Shown in pieces: positions 27,642-35,582 of a DNA stretch of 64,000 bases. The translations under genes and the position numbers were made by a program. Origin of the DNA: Saprospiraceae bacterium (GTDB lineage Bacteria > Bacteroidota > Bacteroidia > Chitinophagales > Saprospiraceae); the NCBI GenBank assembly GCA_016715105.1, contig JADKBO010000024.1, positions 62,001 through 126,000 of the forward strand, written 5' to 3'. The notes under the pieces are model-generated. The model did no database searches. It worked only from the letters and a program-made list of their open reading frames with translations, and was not told the DNA's origin. Positions within the stretch are counted from its first letter, which is position 1. Each line of letters opens with the position of its first letter.

Positions 27642-28433
27642 ATGAATCAAAAGGAGATCATCCTCATAATGGTAATTGGTATTTTATTTATACTATTACT
27701 TGCTTTGGGTTTTATTTATTTTTTAAATTATTCTCAAAGGAAAATCATTGGATCTCAGCTAGAAGTAAAACAAAAGGAAATAGAATTTCAACAAAAATTA
27801 TTGACCAATACGATAGAGACACAAGAAGATGAACGAAATAAATTTGCACAAGAATTGCACGATGCGGTATCATCAAAACTGAATATTGCACTCATGAATT
27901 TGGATCAGTTGCAGCACCAATTTCAGGAGGGTGAGGATAAAAAAGAAGTCTTAAATGGCGTTTTGACCATATTACGTGATTCATCAGAGACTGCAAGATC
28001 TATTTCGCATCAGTTGATGCCGCCAATGATTAAAAAATTTGGCCTTGCTTATGCGCTTGAAGATTTACAAAGCGCTGTAAATATGGCAGGGACAGTTCAT
28101 TTAGACCTTCAAGGCCTAGAGAATTTAGATATTTTGCCAGAACAAAAAATATTGCATCTATTCAGAATTGTACAAGAATTAGTGAATAACACGATTAAAT
28201 ATGCAAATGCCAATAAAGTTGCCATCCATTTTGAAAAGATAAAGGAGAATTTATATCTCACCTATGTGGATGATGGAATTGGTTTTGATTTACAAACTAT
28301 AAAGGAAGGTATTGGATTTACCAATATTAGAACAAGGTTAAATGTGTTGGGTGGAAAAATGGAAATAAATAGTAAGGAAAACGAAGGTATGAAAGCCAAA
28401 ATAACCATTAAAATATTAGAAGAGCATGTATAA
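27642..28433 (+). CDS. NarX/LiaS-type sensor histidine kinase
   Basis: A 263-residue kinase. One transmembrane helix at about 8-30, a coiled coil at 35-65, then a HisKA_3 dimerisation domain with the phospho-acceptor His73 in 'FAQELHDAVSSKLN'. The ATPase domain has an N-box 'ELVNNTIKYANA', a G1 box 'DDGIGFD' and a late G box 'GIGFTNIRTRL'. It has no extracellular sensor domain. It overlaps the response regulator gene by 8 bases, so they are co-translated. The stimulus is unknown. Confidence 0.92.
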   Translation: MNQKEIILIMVIGILFILLLALGFIYFLNYSQRKIIGSQLEVKQKEIEFQQKLLTNTIETQEDERNKFAQELHDAVSSKLNIALMNLDQLQHQFQEGEDKKEVLNGVLTILRDSSETARSISHQLMPPMIKKFGLAYALEDLQSAVNMAGTVHLDLQGLENLDILPEQKILHLFRIVQELVNNTIKYANANKVAIHFEKIKENLYLTYVDDGIGFDLQTIKEGIGFTNIRTRLNVLGGKMEINSKENEGMKAKITIKILEEHV

Positions 28434-29085
28434 AATTGGAATCATAGACGATGAATTTTTATTTGCCAAGGGCTTGGAATTAATGCTTGAACAAGAAGAG
28501 CAATTTGATGTAAAGATCATTGGTCAAAATGGTAAAGAATTATTGAATTACCTAGACCAGACGGATGAAATGCCAGATGTAATTTTGCTTGATTTATCCA
28601 TGCCAGAACTTGATGGAGTAGATACTTTATCAGCGCTCAATAAAAGGGAAAATTATCCCAGGATCATTATACTTTCTTCCCACTACAATCCCGGCATCAT
28701 CGTTCGTACTATTACCGAAGGAGCCTCAGCTTTTTTGAATAAAAATGAAAAAATCGAAGAGGTGATGCGTACAGTTTTGAATGTTGCAGAAAAGGGATAT
28801 TACTTCAACGAATACGTTTTCAATCTTTTGAGACAAAGAAGACTTTCGTCTAAAGTAGACCAAAAAGGAATTGATCTTACGGAAAGAGAAATTGAAATCC
28901 TAAAATTGATTTGTGAAGAATTAACCAATAAAGAAATCAGTGAAAAACTGTTCATCAGTTCTAGAACGGTAGAAGGTCATCGCAATAATTTACTCATCAA
29001 AACTGGTGCTAAAAACACTGCCGGCTTGATCATTTTTGCCATCGAGCATGATATCTATAAAGTAAAAATTTCGAAGTTTAATTGA
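28426..29085 (+). CDS. NarL/FixJ-type response regulator
   Basis: A 219-residue regulator. The receiver has acidic residues 8-9, phospho-acceptor Asp56 (ILLDLSMPELDG), Ser84/Ser85 and Lys106. The LuxR-type helix-turn-helix begins 'LTEREIEILKLICEELTNKE' and continues 'FISSRTVEGHRNNLL'. It is the partner of the kinase just upstream. Its final codons (KFN, then TGA) merge into the 9-bp repeat array, so the original 3' end may have been altered by the repeat. Confidence 0.92.
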   Translation: MYKIGIIDDEFLFAKGLELMLEQEEQFDVKIIGQNGKELLNYLDQTDEMPDVILLDLSMPELDGVDTLSALNKRENYPRIIILSSHYNPGIIVRTITEGASAFLNKNEKIEEVMRTVLNVAEKGYYFNEYVFNLLRQRRLSSKVDQKGIDLTEREIEILKLICEELTNKEISEKLFISSRTVEGHRNNLLIKTGAKNTAGLIIFAIEHDIYKVKISKFN

Positions 29086-29288
29086 GTTTGTAAAGTTTGT
29101 AAAGTTCATAAAGTTTGTAAAGTTTGTAAAGTTTGTAAAGTTCGTGAAGTTTGTAAAGTTCGTAAAGTTCATAAAGTTCATAAAGTTCATAAAGTTCATA
29201 AAGTTCATAAAGTTCATAAAGTTCGTAAAGTTTGTAAAGTTCTTGAAGTTCATAAAGTTCGTAAAGTTTGTAAAGTTCATAAAGTTTG
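29085..29288 (+). repeat. Long 9-bp tandem repeat array (about 22 units)
   Basis: About 204 bases built of 9-base units AAAGTTTGT, AAAGTTCAT and AAAGTTCGT with single-base variants. Six consecutive AAAGTTCAT copies in the centre indicate recent local expansion. It starts at the response-regulator stop codon. In one plus-strand frame it has a TAA about every 9 bases; the minus strand is open in one frame and would read as an Asn-Phe-Thr or Asn-Phe-Met repeat, which is regarded as non-coding. Confidence 0.85.
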
Positions 29289-29696
29289 GGGGAATTTAGG
29301 AGGGTAAATCTTTACGCCTTTGATGATTTTTATTTTGGGCTACCTTGAGACTTAGAATCCTGCTGATCTTGCAGAGCTTCGTTGATTTTTGTTTCAGCGT
29401 TCATCAGCGCAATCTGCGGGACACCTATATTGCTGACCTCCGAGAAGTGAATGAGTGATCGTAAATAATTGTGAATGGTAAATGGTAAATAGTAAATAGT
29501 GAATAGTGTGAGATGTGATAAGATGTTTGAGAGATGATTTTCGCATTTTCAGATCCTTTGCCCCTTTGGACATTGTTGGCGAAGCAAAATGACCTCTATT
29601 GACCTCCATTGCGTCCCCTTGCAAAAGCAGGGACAAGCCGCAGGACATTGACCTCCCATTGAAATCTCATTGAAATCCTATTAACCTCCCATTGAA
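29289..29696. repeat. Intergenic region of mixed short repeats
   Basis: No gene supported. It contains a CAGCGTTCATCAGCGCAATC stretch (about 29395-29415), a degenerate GTGAATGGTAAATA block (about 29460-29517) like that at 13480, and repeats of CCCATTGAA and CATTGAAATC (29655-29695) running up to the murQ stop codon. Confidence 0.5.
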
Positions 29697-30503
29697 CTAT
29701 TGTTGAAAACTTTCCACAGCCGCTCTTACACTTCCATATTTTTCTAATAGAGCTAAGGCTTCCTCGTATTTAACTGGTATTTGTTCAGCAATCATTCTAG
29801 CGCCACGATCCACCAATTTATTATTACTCAATTGCATGTCCACCATTTTATTCCCTTTTACCCGACCCAATTGAATCATGGTTGTGGTGGTAATCATATT
29901 GAGCACCAGTTTTTGAGCAGTGCCGGATTTCATACGTGTGCTACCCGTCAAGTATTCGGGGCCCACTACTACTTCGATTGGAAAATCAACGGCTGATGCA
30001 ATAGGAGAACCTTGATTGCAAACAATACAACCGGTGGAAATATTATTTTGTTTGCAAATTTTGAGACCATGGATTACGTAGGGGGTTGTACCCGAAGCAG
30101 CGATTCCAACAACCACATCCCCATCATTGACATCATATTTTTGTAAATCTTCCCATGCTAGAGTAGGGCTATCTTCTGCAAATTCAACAGCCTTTCTGAT
30201 TGCCTGATCTCCGCCGGCGATCAATCCAATGACCAGATCGTGGGAAACACCAAAGGTAGGGGGACATTCGGAGGCATCCAAAATACCCAATCTTCCACTG
30301 GTGCCAGCACCAATATAAAACAACCTGCCGCCAGCTTTCATCTTTGCTACGACCACTTCAACCAATGATTCTATGGCAGGAAGTACCGCTTTTACCGCCA
30401 AAGCTACTTTTTGATCTTCCTGGTTGATTTCAGCAAGGATACTGCTGATGGGTTTTTGTTCCAAATTGGAATAGAGAGAGCTTTCCTCAGTGGTTTTTAT
30501 CAT
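29697..30503 (-). CDS. murQ: N-acetylmuramic acid 6-phosphate etherase
   Basis: A 268-residue SIS-domain enzyme that cleaves the lactyl ether of MurNAc-6-phosphate to GlcNAc-6-phosphate and lactate in peptidoglycan recycling. Family motifs: 'GGRLFYIGAGTSGRLGILDA', directly followed by 'SECPPTFG' with the catalytic Glu, 'VVGIAASGTTPYVIHGL' and 'TGSTRMKSGTAQKLVLNMI'. Length is normal, with no C-terminal extension. It starts one base after the stop of the symporter gene, so the two form an operon. That pairing suggests the symporter brings in a MurNAc-type sugar. Confidence 0.95.
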   Translation of the reverse strand: MIKTTEESSLYSNLEQKPISSILAEINQEDQKVALAVKAVLPAIESLVEVVVAKMKAGGRLFYIGAGTSGRLGILDASECPPTFGVSHDLVIGLIAGGDQAIRKAVEFAEDSPTLAWEDLQKYDVNDGDVVVGIAASGTTPYVIHGLKICKQNNISTGCIVCNQGSPIASAVDFPIEVVVGPEYLTGSTRMKSGTAQKLVLNMITTTTMIQLGRVKGNKMVDMQLSNNKLVDRGARMIAEQIPVKYEEALALLEKYGSVRAAVESFQQ

Positions 30504-30504
30504 A

Positions 30505-31983
30505 TTACTTTTTATTTGAAATAAGCATTAAGCCCACAAAAGTGAGCAGTCCATTGACGAGCAAATTGAGATATCCAAATTTCAATCCCCAAAACAGATC
30601 CGTTGAATAGATATCCAGAAAATAACTCAAAACTGCAGCTCCGATGCAAATCAACCATACCCATTTATCCAAAACACTTCTTTTAGTCAGAATGGCGAAG
30701 GAGAATAAGCCCAACAAGGGCCCATAAGTATAACCAGCAGCTTTAAATACATTATTGACAACCGCGTCATTGTTGATGATAGCAAAAAGCATGATGGTCA
30801 GAAATATCAAAACAGAGAAGCCGACGTGAACCCATGTCCTGGTTTTTTTCTTTTCTTCCTCCGATTTATTTGATTTTTGCATATCCAGAAAATCAATACA
30901 AAAAGAAGTAGTCAATGAAGTCAAAGCAGAATCGGCACTCGCATAATTTGCCGCCGTAATCCCAATAATGAAACAAACACCAACGATGGGACTCAAGTGT
31001 TGCAATGCAAGTGTAGGGAATAAATAATCGGACCGATCTGGAACAGGAATGCCCATTTTTTCCACATAGATATACATCAATGCTCCAAGGGTGAGGAACA
31101 ATAAATTTGCAAAAACCAAAATGATAGAAAATAAAAACATGTTTTTCTGAGCATCTTTCAATGATCGGCAGGTGAGGTTTTTTTGCATCATATCTTGATC
31201 CAATCCGGTCATCACCAAAGCAATCAAAGCTCCGCTGATGAACTGTTTGAAAAAATTATTGGGATCATTCCATCCTTCTTCAAAAAACCACCATTTATCC
31301 AGATTTGCATCTTTTATCGCTGTCATGGTTTCTGTAACATTGATACCTAAAGAACTTGTGATTGCTACAATGGTCAATATTAGCGCAGTAATCATGGAGA
31401 CCGTTTGAAATACATCTGTAAAAACGATGGTCTTGATGCCTCCCTTGAAAGTATAAACCCAAATCAATACAATGGATATGAGTACAGTAAGCCAAAAAGG
31501 AATGCCCATTGGTCCTAAAACAAATTTGTCGAAAACCAAGGCCACCAGATACATTCTGAATGCAGATCCCACCAATCTGGAAAGCAGGAAAAAGCCCGCC
31601 CCCGTTTTGTAAGAGCCTTTGCCCAATCTCTCTTCCAGAAAACCATAAATGGAAGTGAGGTTGTGTTTGTAATAAATGGGCATGAGCACCGAGGCTATTA
31701 CAAAATATCCTACCAAATAACCCAAAACCATTTGCATGTAGGAAAATTGTTGGTTTCCTCCTCCTGCTCCCACCACACCTGGAATCGAGATGAAAGTGAC
31801 ACCACTCAAACTCGCACCGATCATCCCGATGGCCACTAAAAGCCAAGGGCTGTTTTGATTGGCAGAGAAAAAGGTATTGCTGTCGCTGTTCCCAGCAGTT
31901 AAATAGGAAATAAAGATGAGTATTGCAAAATACCCCAAGATGATGGAAATGATGACCGTAGGGGTAAGTGCGAATAAAAGCAT
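30505..31983 (-). CDS. Sodium:solute symporter (SSS family)
   Basis: A 492-residue inner-membrane protein with about 13 helices. SSS signatures include 'IGMIGASLSGVTFISIPG' in the broken first core helix, 'LVGYFVIASVLMPIYYK', 'GGIKTIVFTDVFQTVSM' and 'ITAANYASADSALTSLTTSF' (sodium-site Ser/Thr). It uses a sodium gradient to import a solute. It is transcribed with murQ with only one base between the genes. Sialic-acid and sugar symporters of this family often sit beside amino-sugar genes, so MurNAc or a muropeptide sugar is the likely cargo (inference). Confidence 0.9.
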   Translation of the reverse strand: MLLFALTPTVIISIILGYFAILIFISYLTAGNSDSNTFFSANQNSPWLLVAIGMIGASLSGVTFISIPGVVGAGGGNQQFSYMQMVLGYLVGYFVIASVLMPIYYKHNLTSIYGFLEERLGKGSYKTGAGFFLLSRLVGSAFRMYLVALVFDKFVLGPMGIPFWLTVLISIVLIWVYTFKGGIKTIVFTDVFQTVSMITALILTIVAITSSLGINVTETMTAIKDANLDKWWFFEEGWNDPNNFFKQFISGALIALVMTGLDQDMMQKNLTCRSLKDAQKNMFLFSIILVFANLLFLTLGALMYIYVEKMGIPVPDRSDYLFPTLALQHLSPIVGVCFIIGITAANYASADSALTSLTTSFCIDFLDMQKSNKSEEEKKKTRTWVHVGFSVLIFLTIMLFAIINNDAVVNNVFKAAGYTYGPLLGLFSFAILTKRSVLDKWVWLICIGAAVLSYFLDIYSTDLFWGLKFGYLNLLVNGLLTFVGLMLISNKK

Positions 31984-32314
31984 GTCTTAGATTTATAAGT
32001 TGGGCTCTAATTTAAATGAAAATCTGGAAATGGGATTTTAAAGTTCATAAAGTTTGAAGTTGGAAGTTCATAAGTTAAGGCGAAAGGTCGTTTTAAATAA
32101 CGGTGAAAAGCCTTGCGTTGTGGCCATTTTTAACCTATAGAGACACGGAACTTTTCTGCGCTTTAGTTGGAAAGTTCAATTGTTTAAAGTTTAATCGTTT
32201 AAAATTCATAAAATGGAAACATATCGAGGCTAGAAACCTCGCAGCTCGAGGCTCGAAGCTCGTTGCCAAAATCACCGAAGGCTGAAAACTGATCGCTGAT
32301 CGCTGACCACTTGA
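31984..32314. other. Repeat-containing intergenic region
   Basis: No gene supported. It has a short decayed 9-bp array (AAAGTTCAT units, 32038-32076), an inverted-repeat-rich block around 32224-32265 built from CTCGAGGCTCGAAGCTCG and relatives, and a GATCGCTGATCGCTGA repeat at about 32290-32306. Confidence 0.5.
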
Positions 32315-32866
32315 TCACATTGCATCAAAGATTTCATCCAATTCATCAAAAGATTTTACACCAACAGCAATCTCATCTCCACCTCTGAGTACAACGCCGA
32401 CATTGGGTGCATAATCCTTCAATATGTCCAAATCTGCAGGTTGGATATTGGTGTCAATATAGACGTCTTCATGGGCATTTGAGAGCTTTTCTAAGTCATC
32501 AATGGATAAGTTTTTCAATGCTGTTTCAAGTAGAAAAATAGGACCTACCTCAACGGTATTTCCCCACTTCACTTTTTGCATGATTTTGTAGTCGCCAAAT
32601 TCCTTGTTGTCCTTCCACAAAAGTGGTAATACAATGATCTGAGGATTGAGTGTCGATATTTTTTCAAATAAGTCATCACTCCATTGCAAATCTTCTATTT
32701 CTAGTGCAAAATAAGGTACTTCAACCCATGACATTATTTCTTTTATTTGATCAATCGACGTGGATGCATTCAACTGAAAACTGATGATTTCGGCACCTTG
32801 GGCGGCAAAATATCGGGCATCAGATAAATTAGCAATGGAGGAAGCATAAACCTTTATTGGGATCAT
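32315..32866 (-). CDS. TrpF-like beta/alpha-barrel protein
   Basis: A 183-residue protein. 'IKVYASSIANLSDARYFAAQ' followed by 'GAEIISFQLN' resembles the start of phosphoribosylanthranilate isomerase (KICG-x-DA-x-x-x-x-x-GAD), and 'GVVLRGGDEIAVGVKSFDEL' resembles its C-terminal phosphate-binding end. The catalytic Cys of the KICG motif is replaced (Tyr-Ala) and the protein is shorter than TrpF, so it is unlikely to be a working isomerase. No trp genes are nearby. It is divergent from the alkyltransferase-like/TsaE fusion with 40 bases between. Function unknown. Confidence 0.6.
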   Translation of the reverse strand: MIPIKVYASSIANLSDARYFAAQGAEIISFQLNASTSIDQIKEIMSWVEVPYFALEIEDLQWSDDLFEKISTLNPQIIVLPLLWKDNKEFGDYKIMQKVKWGNTVEVGPIFLLETALKNLSIDDLEKLSNAHEDVYIDTNIQPADLDILKDYAPNVGVVLRGGDEIAVGVKSFDELDEIFDAM

Positions 32867-32906
32867 ATGTATCTTAGCGTTTTATAAATATTGAAGGGTA
32901 AAGGTA

Positions 32907-33683
32907 ATGAGTGCGCCGAAGGAACAGAAAAGTTATTTTGAAAAAGTATATGAAGTGACCAATAAGATACCACGAGGTCGGGTCACGAACTATGGGGCCA
33001 TTGCAGAATTCTTATCCTTGGGTTCGGCTCGGATGGTAGGTTGGGCCCTCAATCACAGTCATGGATTGGAAATACCGGCTCATCGCGTGGTGAATAGATT
33101 GGGTGAATTATCGGGCAGGATCATGTTTGCAAGCCCGACATTGATGCAAGAAAGATTGGAAAGCGAAGGCGTCAAGGTTGAAGATGATAAGGTGGTTGAT
33201 TTCAAAAAATTATTTTGGCACCCAAAGGAACAGTACGAAGTCACACCTATTGAAGAAACCGATACCACAACTTACATCAGCCATTCTGTTTTGGATTTGA
33301 ATGTTATTGCTGAAAATATTCTAGAAGAAGCCAAAAATAGGAATATCTCTGTTTTGACATTTTATGGTGATTTGGGAGCGGGAAAGACGACGCTCATCAA
33401 AGCCATGACCAAAACCCTTGGAATTGATGAAGCCAATAGTCCTACCTTTTCATTGATCAATGAATATCTAGATAAAAAAGGGGCAAAAGTTTATCACATG
33501 GATTTATACAGATTGGAGTCCAAAGAAGAAGCGATGGATATTGGAATCGAAGATTATTTATTCAGCGGTAATTTGGTAATGATAGAGTGGCCACAAGTGA
33601 TAGAACCCTTGTTGGAGGAGCATTTAAAAATTTCTATTAGTAGGAGGGGAGATGGATCGAGGATGGTGAGTTTAAGCGAGTAA
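32907..33683 (+). CDS. tsaE: Fusion: alkyltransferase-like protein (ATL) + TsaE
   Basis: A 258-residue protein with two unrelated domains in one unbroken frame. Residues 8-105 are a DNA-alkyltransferase-like domain: 'IPRGRVTNYGAIAEFL' with the nucleotide-flipping Tyr29, an Arg42 finger, and PAHRVV at 57-62, where the alkyl-acceptor Cys is Ala58. It can therefore bind alkylated guanine but not repair it. Residues 122-258 are TsaE, the ATPase of tRNA t6A synthesis: Walker A GDLGAGKT at 154-161, 'SPTFSLINEY', 'YHMDLYRL' and 'VMIEWPQ'. No ATG, GTG or TTG codon lies in frame near the domain joint, so TsaE has no start of its own and the fusion looks real. Confidence 0.88.
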   Translation: MSAPKEQKSYFEKVYEVTNKIPRGRVTNYGAIAEFLSLGSARMVGWALNHSHGLEIPAHRVVNRLGELSGRIMFASPTLMQERLESEGVKVEDDKVVDFKKLFWHPKEQYEVTPIEETDTTTYISHSVLDLNVIAENILEEAKNRNISVLTFYGDLGAGKTTLIKAMTKTLGIDEANSPTFSLINEYLDKKGAKVYHMDLYRLESKEEAMDIGIEDYLFSGNLVMIEWPQVIEPLLEEHLKISISRRGDGSRMVSLSE

Positions 33684-33873
33684 TTGAATACTGGAATGAT
33701 TTTAATTCGTGGGTTGAAGGCTGATCATACTTCATCCTCTATGCAAGGTTATCAAAAAGATGATAAATTAATAGAGTTGAATGAAAGATTAAGAAGACTA
33801 TCAAACATGAAGGGCTCAAGGAAATGAATAAAACTTAAATAAGGAAAGGGATAAAAGATATAATAAATAAAGA

Positions 33874-34360
33874 ATGGATATTAGATTTACTCATATTTGT
33901 GTTGTGGAAGACTTTGTAAATGACGACCTCGATACAATTTTTATTTATGATAGCTTATTACCGTATATTAAGAATATTCTTTTAGCGAATGATTTCAAAA
34001 TCCCTGATGATTGGATTCTAATTTATTCTGCTGGTTATACTAATGGAAGAACCCCATTGGTATCAAAAAATAGAATTGGAAGCTACCCATCTGACAAAAT
34101 GAAATACATAACTATTATTATTCCTGTACCTTTGGAGTCTGAAATAAGGTGGGGTGTGAATCTGAGCAACATTTATATCGCAAAGATCACTATGATAAGT
34201 TGATGAAAAACTTTGGGAATTAGATGTTGATTACAGGAATTACAACAAAAGAACGGACTATATAACAGCTTGCCTAGAAGCTGGCATAAAGAAATCATTT
34301 GAAGAAGGATTTACAGTTGGCGGGGTAAAAATAAAAACTAAAAACACATTCGAAATGTAG
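33874..34360 (+). pseudogene. Frameshifted small immunity-like protein gene
   Basis: The first frame gives 109 residues (MDIRFTHICVVEDFVNDDLD to 34203), but homologous-looking sequence continues in the other frames: 'EQHLYRKDHYDK' from about 34158, then 'DEKLWELDVDYRNYNKRTDY' with 'ITACLEAGIKKSFEEGFTVG' to a stop at 34360. Two single-base losses, near 34156 (CC to C) and near 34199 (TTT to TT), would explain it; restored, it is about 160 residues, acidic and without signal peptide. The size, composition and setting resemble polymorphic-toxin immunity genes. Whether the frameshifts are real or sequencing errors cannot be told here. Confidence 0.55.
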
Positions 34361-34404
34361 TTTAACCTACTGTCCTAAGTCTGTTAGTCTCCCAACCACT
34401 TCTA

Positions 34405-34425
34405 TTTTAAGTTTTAAACTTAAAA
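34405..34425. repeat. TTTTAAGTTT palindrome, copy 1
   Basis: Arms TTTTAAGTTT and AAACTTAAAA around one base. Lies upstream of the REP-transposase remnant and, with copy 2, brackets it. Confidence 0.65.
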
Positions 34426-34437
34426 ACTCCATTAAAT

Positions 34438-34608
34438 TTGCCTCAAGAAAATGGTCAAATTCATTTCCAATTGGTACATAATCCTGTAAGGGCAGGATTT
34501 GTAGATTACCCTGAAGAATATCCTTATAGCAGCTATCGAAATTACTATGAAGAAATTAGACTAACCGTCAATTTAAACATAGAAATATTATATTTGAATG
34601 AAGAATGA
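34438..34608 (+). pseudogene. C-terminal remnant of a REP-associated tyrosine transposase (RAYT)
   Basis: A 56-codon open stretch in frame with the stop at 34606-34608 reads 'LPQENGQIHFQLVHNPVRAG', then 'FVDYPEEYPYSSYRNYYEEI'. This is the typical end of Y1-type (IS200-like) REP-associated transposases, where 'HxNPVxAGxVxxPxxYxxSS' follows the catalytic domain. The HUH motif and catalytic Tyr regions are missing upstream, so it is a dead fragment. It lies between TTTTAAGTTT palindromes, which fit the REP hairpins such enzymes act on. Confidence 0.7.
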
Positions 34609-34631
34609 AGTTAGCAGTTAAACCAATATGG

Positions 34632-34654
34632 GTTTTAAGTTGCAAACTTAAAAC
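34632..34654. repeat. TTTTAAGTTT palindrome, copy 2
   Basis: GTTTTAAGTT and AACTTAAAAC arms around a short centre. Its right edge is 5 bases before the start of the 82-residue ORF at 34660. Confidence 0.65.
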
Positions 34655-34659
34655 AGCTT

Positions 34660-34908
34660 GTGATGAAGGACTTAATTTTTGTCGATTTTAATAATGCTGA
34701 TAGCCAAGGTCGTTTGCGTTTAAATTTAAAGGGAACAAAGGAAGATTTGAAAAAGAAAAGTATAAGACTAAGACATGGTCTTTCTCTTTTATTTGGGGAT
34801 GGGTGTGAACTTTCAGTGACTGGCATTGTGGAATTTTCAAGCGAGGAAAAAATTTGGGTTGCAAGAATAGAATGGGGAGAGATAATTAGAATTACTACCG
34901 ACGATTGA
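34660..34908 (+). CDS. Small conserved-looking protein of unknown function
   Basis: An 82-residue protein (MMKDLIFVDFNNADSQGRLR...). It looks like a compact beta-barrel-type fold: 'GRLRLNLKGTKEDL', 'IRLRHGLSLLFGDGCELSV', 'EKIWVARIEWGEIIRI'. No signal peptide. It lies between two palindromes of the RAYT-linked family and may have been carried with them. The even codon use and continuous frame support a real gene; no function recognised. Confidence 0.55.
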   Translation: MMKDLIFVDFNNADSQGRLRLNLKGTKEDLKKKSIRLRHGLSLLFGDGCELSVTGIVEFSSEEKIWVARIEWGEIIRITTDD

Positions 34909-34950
34909 AATGACTTTAAGCTATTTTTTTTGATGGATGGAATAATACTC
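34909..34950 (-). pseudogene. Fragment resembling the end of a DUF433 antitoxin gene
   Basis: About 40 bases starting at TGAAATGACTT closely match 36872-36911, which is the 3' end of the intact DUF433 gene plus the spacer before DUF5615. It is therefore a leftover of a second copy of the toxin-antitoxin cassette, or the product of a short segmental duplication. Confidence 0.5.
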
Positions 34951-34963
34951 CTAACTACTGCTA

Positions 34964-34984
34964 TTTTAAGTTTTCAACTTAAAA
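34964..34984. repeat. TTTTAAGTTT palindrome, copy 3
   Basis: Arms TTTTAAGTTT and AACTTAAAA around a short centre. The left flank (CTAACTACTGCTA) also resembles the left flank of copy 1 (CCAACCACTTCTA), so the repeat unit is longer than the hairpin. Confidence 0.65.
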
Positions 34985-35057
34985 TCTCTATTATTATTTC
35001 TGCTAAATCCTATTTTTACTACAAAAAATAATGAGCGGAACAAAAGAACTTAAACAA

Positions 35058-35504
35058 ATGAATACAATAATATCAAATGATGGATGGCAAGAGATTAAAT
35101 TTATAGAAATAGATACTCTATCAAAAAATGCACATAGTTTTTTACTTTTTGAAATAATATTGAAAGCTGATTTCTGGAAGAAAGATGAAGCTATGGATGG
35201 ATTTTTTAATGAAGTGGTGACTGATAAAAGAATAACCTTTACTCAAATTTGTATTGATGAATTGATCTGGAAAAAATTTATTGATTTTATAAAAAAATGG
35301 AGAGATGACGGCTTGTTATTTGACCTTGAATTTTATAATGAATTTGGACAATTGTTAAATATTAAAATAAATGCTACATACAATGGATTGATATCTTCAA
35401 AAGAAAAACCTGTTCTAACTTTATTGCTCAACGATAGCCGCACAAAGTTTCAGTTTGATATGATTGTTGATAGAACTTCTTTTGATAGTTTTATAGCACT
35501 TTAG
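35058..35504 (+). CDS. Hypothetical acidic protein of the accessory island
   Basis: A 148-residue soluble protein (an in-frame ATG at 35031 would add nine codons). It is acidic and aromatic-rich ('NDGWQEIKFIEIDTLSKNAH', 'FFNEVVTDKRITFTQICIDE', 'IDFIKKWRDDGLLFDLEFYN'), with no signal peptide or membrane segment. It is one of several such genes in a row on the same strand without paired toxins. This resembles orphan immunity gene arrays, but no Imm family was recognised with certainty. Confidence 0.6.
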   Translation: MNTIISNDGWQEIKFIEIDTLSKNAHSFLLFEIILKADFWKKDEAMDGFFNEVVTDKRITFTQICIDELIWKKFIDFIKKWRDDGLLFDLEFYNEFGQLLNIKINATYNGLISSKEKPVLTLLLNDSRTKFQFDMIVDRTSFDSFIAL

Positions 35505-35582
35505 AAGTGGAATATTTTTTTTTAATTTCTTGCAGGCATTTTTTTACAAACAAAAGAACTCGAATTCGCAAATAATATCAAC

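Noticed and set aside
28990..29280. Minus-strand ORF encoding Asn-Phe-Thr and Asn-Phe-Met repeats
   Set aside because: It is only the 9-bp tandem array read on the opposite strand, overlaps the response regulator gene, and has no promoter or start context.
29085..29288. CRISPR-like array
   Set aside because: Units are 9 bases with no unique spacers, and no cas genes are nearby.
29394..29648. Minus-strand ORF of 84 codons
   Set aside because: Made of intergenic repeat sequence with atypical composition and no recognisable domain.
32103..32285. Plus-strand ORF of 60 codons between the symporter and TrpF-like genes
   Set aside because: Built from inverted repeats and low-complexity sequence.
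34605..34660. tRNA or small RNA gene suggested by the hairpin
   Set aside because: The palindrome is a member of the REP-like family; no cloverleaf or other RNA signature was found.
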